DNA of 64,000 nucleotides from DATBGO01 sp963785765 (GCA_963785765.1 CAWAWM010000001.1:186001-250000), one strand, 5' to 3'. Numbered from the stretch's first letter, positions 26,267 to 35,661 are shown. Numbers and translations are program-made. The notes: generated by a model from the letters alone, not told the origin.

Positions 26267-28703
26267 ATGGACCCGACAGCTAGCCACCAGACGAGCTTCA
26301 TGACCCCGGCGGGCATCCGGGTGAGCCGGACCGCCACCCCGTTCGACCTGGCCGAGCTGGCCGGGCTGACCCGGCAGGTCGACGAGCGCCGCGGCGCGGT
26401 GCTCAGCTCGGGGATGGAGTACCCGGGCCGGTACAGCCGGTGGCATGTCGGATACGTCGATCCCTGTCTGGAGATCGTCGCGCACGGCCGGCGGATCGCG
26501 GCGCGGGCGCTGAACGAACGCGGGCAGGTGCTGCTGCCGGTGATCAGTGCCGCCCTGCACCGTGCTGCACTGCCCGGGGCCGCACTGCACGGGGCTGCGG
26601 ACGCACCCGCCGGGCCGCGGGTCAGCCCGGGTGACCACGCTGCCGGCCACCATGCTGCCGGTGACCATGCTGCCGGTGACCATGCTGTCGGTGACCATGC
26701 TGTCGGCCATCACGCTGCCGGCGACCACGCTGCCGGCCATCACGCTGCCGGTGACCATGCTGCCGCTGACCGGGCGGACCGCGAGGCCAGCGCAGCCGTG
26801 GTCATCCCGGAGCCGGCTGGCACCTTCACCGAGGAGGAGCGCAGCCGCCGCCCCACCGTGTTCACCGCGATCCGCGAGATCCTGGCCGCCCTGGCCGGCC
26901 CCGATGCCCATCTCGGCCTGTACGGCGCGTTCGGTTATGACCTGGCCTTCCAGTTCGAGCCGGTGCGGCTGCGCCACCAGCGGCCGCCCGGCCAGCGTGA
27001 TCTCGTGCTGCACCTGCCCGACGAGATCTACGTCGTGGACCGCAAGCGGGAGACCGCGATCAGGTACCGCTACGAGTTCGAAACCGGCCACGGCTCCACC
27101 GTCGGGCTGCCGCGCCGGACTACCGCGACCCGCCGAGCGGAAGCCAGCGCCGCCCGCCGCCCCGCCCTGCCCGCCGGGCCGGAACCCGGTGCCTACGCCC
27201 GGGTGGTCGAGCAGGCCAGGGAGCGGTTCGCCCGCGGCGACCTGTTCGAGGTGGTGCCCAGCCACGAGTTCTACGGCAGCTGCGGCTCGCCTGCCGCATT
27301 CTTCGAGCGGCTGCGCCAGCGCAACCCCGCGCCGTACGAGTTCTTCCTGAACCTCGGCGAGGGCGAGTACCTGGTCGGCGCGTCGCCGGAGATGTACGTG
27401 CGGGTCACCGGCGACCGGGTCGAGACCTGCCCGATCGCCGGCACGGTGGCCCGCGGCGCCAGCCCGCTGGAGGACGCGGTCAACATCGCGGCCCTGATCG
27501 GCTCGGCGAAGGAGGAGTCGGAGCTGACCATGTGCACCGACGTGGACCGCAACGACAAGTCGCGGATCTGCGAGCCGGGCAGCGTCAAGGTGATCGGCAG
27601 GCGGCAGATCGAGATCTACAGCCGGGTCATCCACACCGTGGATCACGTCGAAGGACGGCTGCGGCCCGGTTTCGACGCGCTGGATGCGTTCCTGACCCAC
27701 ATGTGGGCGGTGACCGTGACCGGCGCGCCCAAGACCTGGGCGATGCAGTTCATCGAGGATCACGAGGACGCGCCGCGGCGCTGGTACGGCGGCGCGGTCG
27801 GGATGATCGGCGTGGACGGCGGCATGAACACCGGCCTGACCCTGCGCACCGCGCACATCAGGTCCGGTGTCGCCGCGGTGCGGACCGGCGCCACCCTGCT
27901 GTTCGATTCCGACCCGGCGGGCGAGGAGCGCGAGACGCAGCTCAAGGCCCGCGCGCTGCTGGAGACGCTCGCCGAGCCGCACTCAGGTCATCCGCCGGAC
28001 CACGAGAACACCGCGCCCGAACGGGAATCGCCCGCCAGCCCCGCCGCCACCGGCCCGGCCCCCCTGCCCGGCACCGGGCTGCGCGTCCTGCTGGTCGACC
28101 ACCAGGACTCGTTCGTGCACACCCTGGCCGGCGTACTTCCGTGAGCAGGGCGCCGCGGTGACGACGCTGCGGGCCGGGTTCAGCCCGGCCGCCCTCGACC
28201 AGGCGGCGCCCGACCTGGTGGTGCTGTCGCCGGGGCCGGGGCGCCCGGCAGACTTCGGCTGCGACGCGCTGCTGGGCGAACTCGACGCGCGGGGGCTACC
28301 GGCATTCGGGGTCTGCCTGGGCCTGCAGGCGATGGTCGAGCACGCGGGCGGTGAGCTGGCCCTGCTAGGTGAGCCGGTGCACGGGAAGCCGGGACGGGTC
28401 CAGGTGCTGGGCGGTTCGCTGCTGGCCGGGCTGCCCACGGAATTCGCCGCGGGGCGGTATCACTCGCTCTACGCGCTGCCTGGCCAGGTGAAAGGCGGCC
28501 TGCAGGTCACCGCCGTGACGCCGGACGGCGCGGTAATGGCCATCGAGGACGCCGAGGCAGGCCGCTGGGGCGTGCAGTTCCATCCGGAGTCGATCCTGAC
28601 CGCGGCGGGCGGGGCCGGTCACGTGGTCATCGGGAACGTGCTGCGGCTGTGCCGGGCCCGGTCCGCGGGTGCGGTCCCAGCCGGGACCGCACCCGCCACC
28701 TGA
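26267..28703 (+). CDS. fused anthranilate synthase TrpE-TrpG (apparent frameshift)
   Basis: One continuous enzyme of about 810 residues is readable. The TrpE part holds FNLGEGEYLVGASPEMYV-type residues, PIAGTVARGA, ELTMCTDVDRND and TVTGAPKTWAMQFIE. The TrpG amidotransferase part holds VLLVDHQDSFVHTLAG, VLSPGPGRP, GVCLGLQ with the nucleophile Cys, and VQFHPES. It converts chorismate and glutamine to anthranilate, the first step of tryptophan synthesis. The frame breaks at about 28131, where GGCG separates GCC and TAC; removing one base restores GYFREQGA. The first frame stops at 28144. This is one extra base, either an assembly indel or a real lesion. Expression is probably attenuated by the upstream leader. 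A GDHAA repeat is inserted after the N-terminal 120 residues. Confidence 0.88.
26630..26764 (+). repeat. 15-bp in-frame tandem repeat (GDHAA/GHHAA units)
   Basis: Nine 15-bp units encode GDHAA, GHHAA or GDHAV, filling 135 bp inside the TrpE N-terminal region. No such segment is part of the family I know, so this is an expansion in a surface loop. Confidence 0.9.
28665..28696. terminator. 14-bp hairpin spanning the trpEG C-terminus, between convergent genes
   Basis: GCGGGTGCGGTCCC (28665-28678) and GGGACCGCACCCGC (28683-28696) form a perfect stem with loop AGCC. It overlaps the last codons of trpEG. The minus-strand secreted-protein gene ends only four bases after trpEG, so it may end transcription from both sides. 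Confidence 0.65.
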
Positions 28704-28707
28704 GCGG

Positions 28708-29261
28708 TTACACGGGGTACAGGCCGCGGGCGAAGGCGACCAGCGCGTGGCGCCGCTCATTGTGCGACCCCGCGACGTAGTAGTTGCCGTGTTTGTTCCA
28801 GGTCAGGTACAGAGTGATCTTGCGTGAGCTGCACGGCGGCCCGAGGTGCTTGCCGCAGACGCCGAACATCGTGGCCCGGCGCCCCTGGACCCGGTAGTGG
28901 CCCAGGACCCGGGCTTCCCCGAAGTTGCCGCAGCCACCGCCGGCGTTGTCTTGCTGGATGCTGAGCCAGCGGGCCAGGAACGAGCCGTAGCCGGCGAATA
29001 CGGACCGCTTGGACAGCTTGCCTGCGGCCTGGCAGCGGTCAACGGAGATAGCGCCGGTCTGCCGCAGGCCGGCGGTGTAACTCGGCCGCAGCAGCCCGAA
29101 GCCCGCCGCCCGCTGGGCGGCGCGCCAGGAGTGGAACGACCCGGTGCCGGCGGCCTGGCCACCGAGGCGAGCGCCGTCGGTGCCAGCGCCATGGCGCCAG
29201 AGCCCAGGCAGGTGGCGACCGCGAGGCCCACCGCTAATGTGCGCATGCGATGCATTGACAT
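28708..29261 (-). CDS. secreted cysteine-containing hypothetical protein (apparent frameshift)
   Basis: ATG 29261 follows AGGGGGAT and opens a signal peptide (MHRMRTLAVGLAVATCLGSG, then AMALAPTALAS). The open frame then degenerates, while another frame from about 29156 to 28708 reads coherently: HSWRAAQRAAGFGLLRPSYT, then DRCQAAGKLSKRSVFAGYGS, and a C-terminus with several Cys and LTWNKHGNYYVAGSHNERR. Total length leaves remainder 2, consistent with one missing base near CGGTGGCCAGG. I do not recognise the family. It would be a small exported protein of about 150 mature residues. Confidence 0.65.
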
Positions 29262-29385
29262 ATCCCCCTACGTGATGTGGGCGTGACCTGCGAGAACGCA
29301 GACGCCATCCCGCAGGATGGTAGGGCAAGGCGAGCGGGTGTGACCACGAGACGCGCTGATGGTGCCCGCGCCGGTAGGGTGCAGT

Positions 29386-30282
29386 GTGCGTTACCTCCCG
29401 GTCCAGCAGCGCGAGCCCGACTCCCAGTACCGGCAGTTGCTCGAGCGCATCCTGGCCGACGGCTCATGGGTGCCGACCCGCCAGGGTCCGCCCGCGATCA
29501 CGTTGATGCAACAGGTGATGCGCTTCGACCTGGCCAACGGTTTTCCCATGATCACTGAACGCAGCCTGAAGGCGTTCTGGCGCAAGCCGATCGGCGAGCT
29601 GTGCGCGTTCATCAACGGCGCGACCACCCTCGATGAGCTGGCCGCGTTCGGGTGCGACTGGTGGGACCAGTGGGCGACCCCGGAGAAGACCGCCTCGCGC
29701 GGCCTGCCCGCGGGCAGCCTGGGACCAGGATCCTACGGCGGCGCGTTCGAGCGGTTCCCGACCGCCGAGGGCGGCGGCTTCGACCAGTTCAAGCATCTGG
29801 TAGAGCAGATCAGGGAGCTGCCGGGCGACCGCACCCACTTCGTCTCGCCGTGGATTCCGCAGTACCAGGTGCGCGGCTCCGGCAAGACGCCGAGCACCAC
29901 CATCGCGCCGTGCCACGGCTGGGTCCACGTCAGGGTCATCGGCGACGGGCTGCACCTGCACATGTTCCAGCGGTCCGGGGACGTGCCGGTGGGTGTGCCC
30001 GCCAACATGGTCCAGTACGCGGCGCTGCTGCTGATGCTGGAACAGCTCACCGGGATCAGTGCGGTCGCCTACTACCACACCCTCTCCGACGCGCACATCT
30101 ACGCCGACCAGGTCGACGCGGTCAAGACCATGATGAGCCGGGAGCCCCGCAGGCTGCCGACGGTGGGCCTGACGGATGCGGGCCGCCGCGTCACCGACAT
30201 CCACGACTTCCGCGCCGAGCACTTCGAGCTCAGCGACTACGAGCCGCATCAGAGCATCCCGGCCATCCCGGTCGCGCCGTGA
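29386..30282 (+). CDS. thymidylate synthase (ThyA family, divergent)
   Basis: 298 residues. The nucleophile Cys lies in APCHGWVHV, the dUMP-binding MFQRSGDVPVGVPANMVQYA keeps the Gln-Arg-Ser and Asn, and YYHTLSDAHIYADQV supplies the His-Tyr pair. The N-terminal half is unusual: where most ThyA read DSRR before the sheet this reads GDRTHFVSP, so one of two phosphate-binding Arg is replaced. It methylates dUMP to dTMP using methylene-THF, giving dihydrofolate. GTG 29386 after GGTAGGG is preferred over ATG 29359. It overlaps dfrA by GTGA. Confidence 0.85.
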   Translation: MRYLPVQQREPDSQYRQLLERILADGSWVPTRQGPPAITLMQQVMRFDLANGFPMITERSLKAFWRKPIGELCAFINGATTLDELAAFGCDWWDQWATPEKTASRGLPAGSLGPGSYGGAFERFPTAEGGGFDQFKHLVEQIRELPGDRTHFVSPWIPQYQVRGSGKTPSTTIAPCHGWVHVRVIGDGLHLHMFQRSGDVPVGVPANMVQYAALLLMLEQLTGISAVAYYHTLSDAHIYADQVDAVKTMMSREPRRLPTVGLTDAGRRVTDIHDFRAEHFELSDYEPHQSIPAIPVAP

Positions 30283-30815
30283 TCGTATCGCCCGTGATTG
30301 TGTCGGCGGTAGTCGCGGCCGCCGCCAACGACGTCATCGGCGCCGACGGTGCGCTGCCCTGGCACCTGCCCGCGGACATGCGCCGGTTCAAGGCCCTGAC
30401 CAGCGGGGGAGTGGTGGTCATGGGACGCGCGACCCACGACTCCATCCTGGCCAGGCTGGGCCGCCCGCTTCCCGGCCGTACCTCGGTCGTGGTCTCCGGC
30501 AGTCCGCGTGCGCCCGAGGGCGAGCAGGTCAGGTACGAGACCTCGGTGCCGGCGGGGCTGGCGGCCGCGGCCAGGCTCGCGGCAGCAGCCGGGCAGGACG
30601 AGTTCTTCGTGATCGGCGGCGCCTCGGTCTACCAGCAGGCCCTGCCATCGGTCGACCGGATCTACCTGACCCGGATCCATCAGGACGTACCCGGGGACCG
30701 GCTCATGCCTGCGGGCTGGCTGACCGGCTTCCACCTGACCGGCCGGCAGGACGAGGCCGGGCCGGAGTCCGGGCTCGCCTACTCCTACCTCGACTACGAG
30801 CGGGACGCGCGGTGA
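30279..30815 (+). CDS. dihydrofolate reductase
   Basis: 178 residues. VSAVVAAAANDVIGADGALP and WHLPADMRRFK begin the fold, GGVVVMGRATHDSI and FVIGGASVYQQALP hold NADPH-binding motifs, and YLTRIHQDVPGD follows. It regenerates tetrahydrofolate consumed by the thymidylate synthase next to it. The GTG start overlaps the thyA stop (GTGA), and its own stop overlaps the next gene's GTG, so the three genes are translated as a coupled unit. Confidence 0.92.
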   Translation: MIVSPVIVSAVVAAAANDVIGADGALPWHLPADMRRFKALTSGGVVVMGRATHDSILARLGRPLPGRTSVVVSGSPRAPEGEQVRYETSVPAGLAAAARLAAAAGQDEFFVIGGASVYQQALPSVDRIYLTRIHQDVPGDRLMPAGWLTGFHLTGRQDEAGPESGLAYSYLDYERDAR

Positions 30816-31273
30816 GCTACTACTGCCTGGAGAACTACCGGACGGCCGAGCAGCTCGCGGCCATGCGCCAGCTGGAGGCGCAGGGCGTCTGCCTGTTCTG
30901 CCCGGATGGGCTGAGCCGCCAGGCCGGGCAGCAGATCCTGTTCCAGACCCGGCACTGGACCGTCATGCCCAACGAGTTCCCGTATCCGGGTACGGTGCTG
31001 CATCTGCTGCTTGTCCCGCGGCAGCACGCGGCTGACCTGCTCGATCTGGACGAGGACGTCCGGCAGGATTTCTGGACGGCGCTGGCCCAGGTACGCAGCC
31101 GCTGCGAGCTGGGCCACTACGGGCTGGGTGTCCGGAACGGGGACTGCCGCTTCACTGGTGCGACCATCCGCCATGTGCACGCCCACGTGCTGGTCGGGGA
31201 CACCGACCCGGACACCACGGCGGTGGTCCGGATGCGGTTCAGCTCGCGTCCGGAGCTGCGGCCTGACCGCTAA
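30812..31273 (+). CDS. HIT-family nucleotide hydrolase or transferase
   Basis: 153 residues. The histidine triad reads RHVHAHVLVG near residue 130. The N-terminal half has a CLFCPDG zinc-knuckle-like pair and WTVMPNEFPYPGTVLHLLLV, as in HIT proteins that hydrolyse or phosphorolyse nucleoside phosphates. GTG overlaps the dfrA stop (GTGA). Its 3' end overlaps the converging deaminase gene by 35 bp. A role in clearing or salvaging an unusual nucleotide is suggested by the setting only. Confidence 0.85.
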   Translation: MSYYCLENYRTAEQLAAMRQLEAQGVCLFCPDGLSRQAGQQILFQTRHWTVMPNEFPYPGTVLHLLLVPRQHAADLLDLDEDVRQDFWTALAQVRSRCELGHYGLGVRNGDCRFTGATIRHVHAHVLVGDTDPDTTAVVRMRFSSRPELRPDR

Positions 31274-32123
31274 CGTCCACCCAGATCAGCTCGACCCCGG
31301 CGGCCCGGAGCACCTGCTCGCCGTCGAGCACCGAGTACGCCCGGGCGAAGAAGCACCGCCGGAACCCGGTCTCGGCGATCAGCCGGGCGCAGGCCGGGCA
31401 CGGGAAGGTACTCACGTACAGGTCGGCGCCGGCCAGCCTGATGCCGTCCCGTGCGGCCTGCGCCACCACCGCGGCCTCCGCGTGGATCGCGGTGGACAAG
31501 TCGGCCCGGACGCCGCGCTCGAAGGCGTCCCGCGGGTCTCCGTCCAGGTAGGGCGCGTATTCGGTGGGGTGATGCCGGTTCCACGCGTAGCACTGGACCA
31601 CTCCGTCGCGGGCCACGACCGCGCCGACCTGGCGCCACCAGTCCGAGCTGCGCCCCGCGACTTCGTCGGCCCGCCCGAGCAGCGCGCGAGAGAGCTCGTC
31701 GACGGCGATCCGGGTGCCTGCGCTGACCGGCCGCTCGGCGGTGCTCCAGTTCCGGTCCCAGCGCAGGAAGGTCCGGTCGAAGATAACGGTCCGGCCGTCG
31801 GCCAGCCGGTAGCGGGCCGTCAGGTCCCGCGTGACCTGTTCATCGGGCAGGACCAGGACGTCACCGCTGACCGCGGCGGCCAGCCCGGCCGGCTCCACCA
31901 CCGCGATGCGGGGCCCGCCCGCGACGGTCCGCAGGAAGCTGGCCGACCGCAGGTAGCTGGCCGCATGGCCGGGGTCCAGGGCCCTGATGTCCTTGGCCAG
32001 GCTCGGAAAGCAGGTCGTGAACCCGGTGCCGAGCAACAGCACCTCGCCGGCGTCCGCGTGCCGTTCCAGGAAAGCCTCATAGCCGGCGTGGATGACCGGC
32101 AGATAGAGCAGGACCTGCTTCAA
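31239..32123 (-). CDS. cytidine/dCMP deaminase-like protein with extra N-terminal domain
   Basis: 294 residues. The C-terminal half is a zinc deaminase: IHAEAAVVAQAA gives His and the proton-shuttle Glu, FPCPACARLI the two Cys. The first about 145 residues are not a deaminase; they contain VLLYLPVIHAGYEAFLERH and VLVLPDEQVTRDLTARY, and I cannot name them. It starts with TTG overlapping the stop of the upstream nucleotidylyltransferase gene (TTGA). It may make dUMP for thymidylate synthesis or deaminate another nucleotide. It converges with the HIT gene. Confidence 0.8.
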   Translation of the reverse strand: MKQVLLYLPVIHAGYEAFLERHADAGEVLLLGTGFTTCFPSLAKDIRALDPGHAASYLRSASFLRTVAGGPRIAVVEPAGLAAAVSGDVLVLPDEQVTRDLTARYRLADGRTVIFDRTFLRWDRNWSTAERPVSAGTRIAVDELSRALLGRADEVAGRSSDWWRQVGAVVARDGVVQCYAWNRHHPTEYAPYLDGDPRDAFERGVRADLSTAIHAEAAVVAQAARDGIRLAGADLYVSTFPCPACARLIAETGFRRCFFARAYSVLDGEQVLRAAGVELIWVDVSGQAAAPDAS

Positions 32124-32836
32124 CGGCGATCCTGGCCGCTGCGGCCAGGGGAACCAGCGTCGGCCGTTCCGGCGCCCGTGGCGCCCCCGGCCGGCTCGGC
32201 AAGCCCGGCGGACTCGGCAGGTTCGGGGAGGCCGAGCTGGATTCTGCGCAGCCGCGCGGAGGTGCTGACCATGGCCATCCGCTCGAGGACCTCGACCCGG
32301 CCGCAGTACTTCGACTCAAGCTCGGCAATCTCGGCGGCGTCGTAGGTGTCCGCGGTGGCCACCAGGACATCGGGCCTGACCACCTTGATCAGGTTCCAGC
32401 GCGGGTGGTGCAGGTGCTTGAGCGTGACCAGCCCGACGCCGCGCTGGTGGGTTACCATGCGGAGCCGTTCGAGCTCAGGCACGGCCGGCCGGTGCGGGCC
32501 CTTCCGGGCGCTTATCTTGTCGTCGCTGTCCAGGCCGACGATGAGGAAGTCGCCGAACCTGCGGGCCGCCTCCAGGTACATCGAGTGGCCCTCGTGGATG
32601 ATGTCGAACGAGCCGCTGGTCAGGACCACTTTCAGGCCGAGCGTCCGGAGCGCGCCGACGATCGTCGCGATCTGCTCATAGCTCTCCACGAAACGCAGCT
32701 CGAAGTTGGACGCGTCAGCGAACAGGCCGCTGTTGACGAGCGCGAGCGTGCCGCTCGGCTGGGCCGCCGGCTGTTGCCCGCCGTCCTGGCCCAGGGCTGC
32801 GCCGCGCCGCAGCGGCGAGCTGCGCACGTTGGCCAT
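32120..32836 (-). CDS. adenylyl/cytidylyltransferase-like protein
   Basis: 238 residues. The nucleotidyltransferase signature VLTSGSFDIIHEGHSMYLEA, with the HxGH motif, begins near residue 71. FLIVGLDSDDKISARKG follows, and MVSTSARLRRIQ ends the fold near 215; the C-terminus is Ala/Gly rich. Members join a nucleotide to a phosphorylated sugar or polyol (RfaE2, TagD types). GGGAGG lies upstream of the ATG. It is coupled to the deaminase gene, and I infer a shared pathway. Confidence 0.82.
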   Translation of the reverse strand: MANVRSSPLRRGAALGQDGGQQPAAQPSGTLALVNSGLFADASNFELRFVESYEQIATIVGALRTLGLKVVLTSGSFDIIHEGHSMYLEAARRFGDFLIVGLDSDDKISARKGPHRPAVPELERLRMVTHQRGVGLVTLKHLHHPRWNLIKVVRPDVLVATADTYDAAEIAELESKYCGRVEVLERMAMVSTSARLRRIQLGLPEPAESAGLAEPAGGATGAGTADAGSPGRSGQDRR

Positions 32837-33245
32837 GACGTCCTCCCTTCATCGGCCGGCCTGCCCGGGCGGTTCGCGCCGCGGGCCGGACGCGGCCGGC
32901 GCTGCATTCCTCCGATGCTAGCGGGACAGCCGGTGCGCGGGCGCCCGCTGGCCAAGGCCGGCCCTGGACGGTTGCGGTGGCCGGATGAGCCGCTGTCTCG
33001 TCCGGTGCGGCGGGCCGTCGTCCTGGCCGAAGGATCGTCATATCGGCACGGCGGGCGACTTCCTGAACCCGCCAGGCACTTACCTGGCTGCGCTCAGCGG
33101 TACACCTATGCGCCCCGTTGTACCTATCGGATGACTATGCCGGGATCCGATAGCTGCGGATTACCTTCAAACCGGCTGAACCCTGCCCAAGCAATTCGCG
33201 CGGTTTTGCTGCCTGCTGGTTCACTATACGTCGGCACGGAGCACC
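32837..33245. other. intergenic region upstream of the nucleotidylyltransferase gene
   Basis: The 409-bp gap separates two minus-strand genes. TATCGGAT (33125-33132) and ATCCGATA (33145-33152) form an 8-bp inverted repeat in a comparatively AT-rich stretch; it could be an operator or a terminator for the flavohemoprotein gene. No supported coding region is visible. Confidence 0.45.
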
Positions 33246-34646
33246 TCATCGGTCGTCACCGGGCGCGCTGAGCGGGTCATGATGGATTAACTGCGCGGCG
33301 CTCCGGCGGGCCAGTAATCGCTTTGTCTCGAGCACCATCGCATCCGGGCCGCATACATAGATCTCCCGGCCGGCGCAGCTGGCCCGCTGCCGCACGACGG
33401 CCGGCAGCAGCCCGCGGACACCGGGGAATTCCGGGTCGGCGGAGACGACAGGAATCACGGTCAGCGGCGGATAAGCAAACTCCATGGCCCGTAGCGCCGA
33501 CAGGTCATAGAGGTCTTCCGCGCGCCGCGCGCCCACGAACAGGCTAATGGCGGGCCTGCTGCCGCCGTCCCTGGCCGTCGCGATCACTTCCTCAATGATC
33601 GCCTTGACCGGCGCCAGGCCGCTGCCCCCGGCGATGCACACCATGTCCCGCTCCTGATCAGCGGGGACAGCCAGATCCCCGCGCGCGGGCCCGAGCAGCA
33701 CCGTGTCGCCGGCCTGGCAATGGTGCACCAGCGAGCTGCTCACCATGCCGCCTGGTACCGCGCGCACGTGCAGGTCCAGCAGCCCGTCCGGACGGGGCGC
33801 GTTGGCGATGGAGAAGTTCCGCCAGGTCCGGGGCCACCGCGCGATCTGGACCTGCAGGTATTGACCGGCTCGGTACCGCAGCGGCTGGTCGGGCCTGATC
33901 CGCAGCACCGCCAGGCTCGGGCTGCGCAGCTCGTGCCTGACCACCTCACCGACCCACCAGGGCGGCTGGCACTGTGCATCCGCCTGCGCCGCACGGAGCA
34001 TGACGGCCGCCGAATGGTCGAGTGCCGCGGCGCAGGCGGCCTGGGCCTGCGGCGTCCAGGAGGAGCCATTGAAATGCGCTATGGTGGCGAGCAGCGCGTC
34101 GAAGAACGCCACGTAGTGCTTCTGCTTCACGCCGAATTTGCGGTGCTCTCGGCCTAACTGTTCCAGATAAGCGCTCAGGGCCGCGGGGCTGTCCATGCTC
34201 CAGACAAGTTGAGCCAGTGCGTCAAACACGTGCTCGCGATGCTCACTCATCGTAAGCGGAAACATCCCGCGAATCTCGGGATGCTGTATGAAAAGGTGTG
34301 CGTAGAAATATTCCATAGCATAGCCCGCATGCGCGACGACTTGCGCGAAAGCCTCTTTAACCAGCGCCGTGTCGAAATCCGGCTTTTCGGCGCGGGCGGT
34401 CCGTAAATCTTCACCCGCGGCGACGGAATTGCCTGGCATTGGCGGAGCCTGCGGAATCCGCCGGCTCGGAACTTCCGAATCCGATCCGGTAGCGGGCTGC
34501 GGCGGATAAAGCGCGCGGTCAGCCCGGCTATCAAGGAATCGCCCCGCGAGGGTGCGCTGCTGACCTGCGGAACTGCCCGGAGGGTCGTCCTCAGGTAAGT
34601 CGCGGTGCAACGCGATCGCCACGTGAGGAGTCTCGCATCCTGACAT
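33246..34646 (-). CDS. flavohemoprotein-like globin-FAD/NAD reductase
   Basis: 466 residues from the chosen ATG. An unusual leader of about 85 residues precedes a globin domain (about 88-225) with FAQVVAHAGYAMEYFYAHLF, HPEIRGMFP and EHRKFGVKQKHY, which contains the proximal His. The ferredoxin-reductase part has WRNFSIANAPR (FAD) and VCIAGGSGLAPVKAI, IYVCGPDAM (NAD). Such proteins oxidise nitric oxide to nitrate or act as oxygen sensors. The start is uncertain (34679 or 34646; neither has a good ribosome site), and the leader may be partly untranslated. Confidence 0.82.
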   Translation of the reverse strand: MSGCETPHVAIALHRDLPEDDPPGSSAGQQRTLAGRFLDSRADRALYPPQPATGSDSEVPSRRIPQAPPMPGNSVAAGEDLRTARAEKPDFDTALVKEAFAQVVAHAGYAMEYFYAHLFIQHPEIRGMFPLTMSEHREHVFDALAQLVWSMDSPAALSAYLEQLGREHRKFGVKQKHYVAFFDALLATIAHFNGSSWTPQAQAACAAALDHSAAVMLRAAQADAQCQPPWWVGEVVRHELRSPSLAVLRIRPDQPLRYRAGQYLQVQIARWPRTWRNFSIANAPRPDGLLDLHVRAVPGGMVSSSLVHHCQAGDTVLLGPARGDLAVPADQERDMVCIAGGSGLAPVKAIIEEVIATARDGGSRPAISLFVGARRAEDLYDLSALRAMEFAYPPLTVIPVVSADPEFPGVRGLLPAVVRQRASCAGREIYVCGPDAMVLETKRLLARRSAAQLIHHDPLSAPGDDR

Positions 34647-34872
34647 GATGCATACAACCGATTTGGGGCAAGGCCGCATGAGGAGTACGCAGAGTAACTG
34701 GAATGCCGTTACGGCTTGGCCAGGCTACCGCTGCTGGGTAGTTCGGCTGGTTTATCGGCAGCTACGCGAATGCAGCCTTTGCCGGCTGGTAAGGTCAGCG
34801 AGATCGCATTAGCCATTAGCCGGAGCGTCATCACAGCCTGTAACCGGATGTCAGCCGCGGAGGGGGACGCAC

Positions 34873-35607
34873 ATGACTGCGCCGCTGATCGGGATCACCA
34901 CCGACATGGGTGCCGCTGCCTGGCACGACCGGGTCCGCGAGGCCGCGCTGTCCCCGGCCGCCTACTCCAGGGCCATCGCACGGGCCGGAGCAATCCCGGT
35001 GCTGCTTCCGCCGGTACCGACCGGCGGCTCAGGCCGGCTCGCGGCGCGCCTCGACGGGCTGGTCTTCGCGGGTGGCGCGGACCTGGACCCGCGGTGCTAT
35101 GGCGCGACGCTCGACGATCAGGTGGCCGGCTGGCCCGACCGTGCCAGGGATGCCGTGGAACTGGAGCTCATGCGGGCCGCCATCCAGGCCGGGACGCCGT
35201 TCCTGGCCGTCTGCCGCGGACTTCAGGTGCTCAACGTGGCCAGCGGCGGCACTCTGGTCAACGACCAGCCGGATGCCGCCGGTCACGACCGGGACCGGCC
35301 CGGCCCTGCGGACCTGCCCGGCCGCGACGTCCGGATCAGCCCGGACAGCAGGCTCGGCGGCATTCTCGGGGCGAGCCTGACGGTGCCCGCATGTCAGCAT
35401 CAGGCCGTCGCCCAGCTGGGCGACGGGGTCATCGCGACCGCCTGGGCGGCCGGAGACGTCGTCGCGGCGGCGGAACTGGCTGAACACAGGTTCGGCATCG
35501 GGGTGCACTGGCACCCGGAGCTGGGCGACGATATGCGGATTTTCGAGGCGCTCCGAGCCGCGGCGGATGCCAGTCCGCAACGGGTCAGGGCCGCCGCCAC
35601 GCTGTAG
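34873..35607 (+). CDS. class I glutamine amidotransferase-like hydrolase (gamma-glutamyl-GABA hydrolase family)
   Basis: 244 residues. Catalytic Cys in LAVCRGLQVLNVA, and the His-Glu pair in VHWHPEL, match peptidase C26. ACQHQAVAQLGDG contributes to the substrate site. Family members cleave gamma-glutamyl bonds, as PuuD does in putrescine breakdown. GGAGGGGGACGCAC lies just before the ATG. No other polyamine-catabolic genes sit beside it, so substrate is open. Confidence 0.9.
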   Translation: MTAPLIGITTDMGAAAWHDRVREAALSPAAYSRAIARAGAIPVLLPPVPTGGSGRLAARLDGLVFAGGADLDPRCYGATLDDQVAGWPDRARDAVELELMRAAIQAGTPFLAVCRGLQVLNVASGGTLVNDQPDAAGHDRDRPGPADLPGRDVRISPDSRLGGILGASLTVPACQHQAVAQLGDGVIATAWAAGDVVAAAELAEHRFGIGVHWHPELGDDMRIFEALRAAADASPQRVRAAATL

Positions 35608-35661
35608 CGCTCGGGGGTACGGCGGCGGGCCCGGGCGGCGGGCCGGTGCTGGCCGGTGCGG

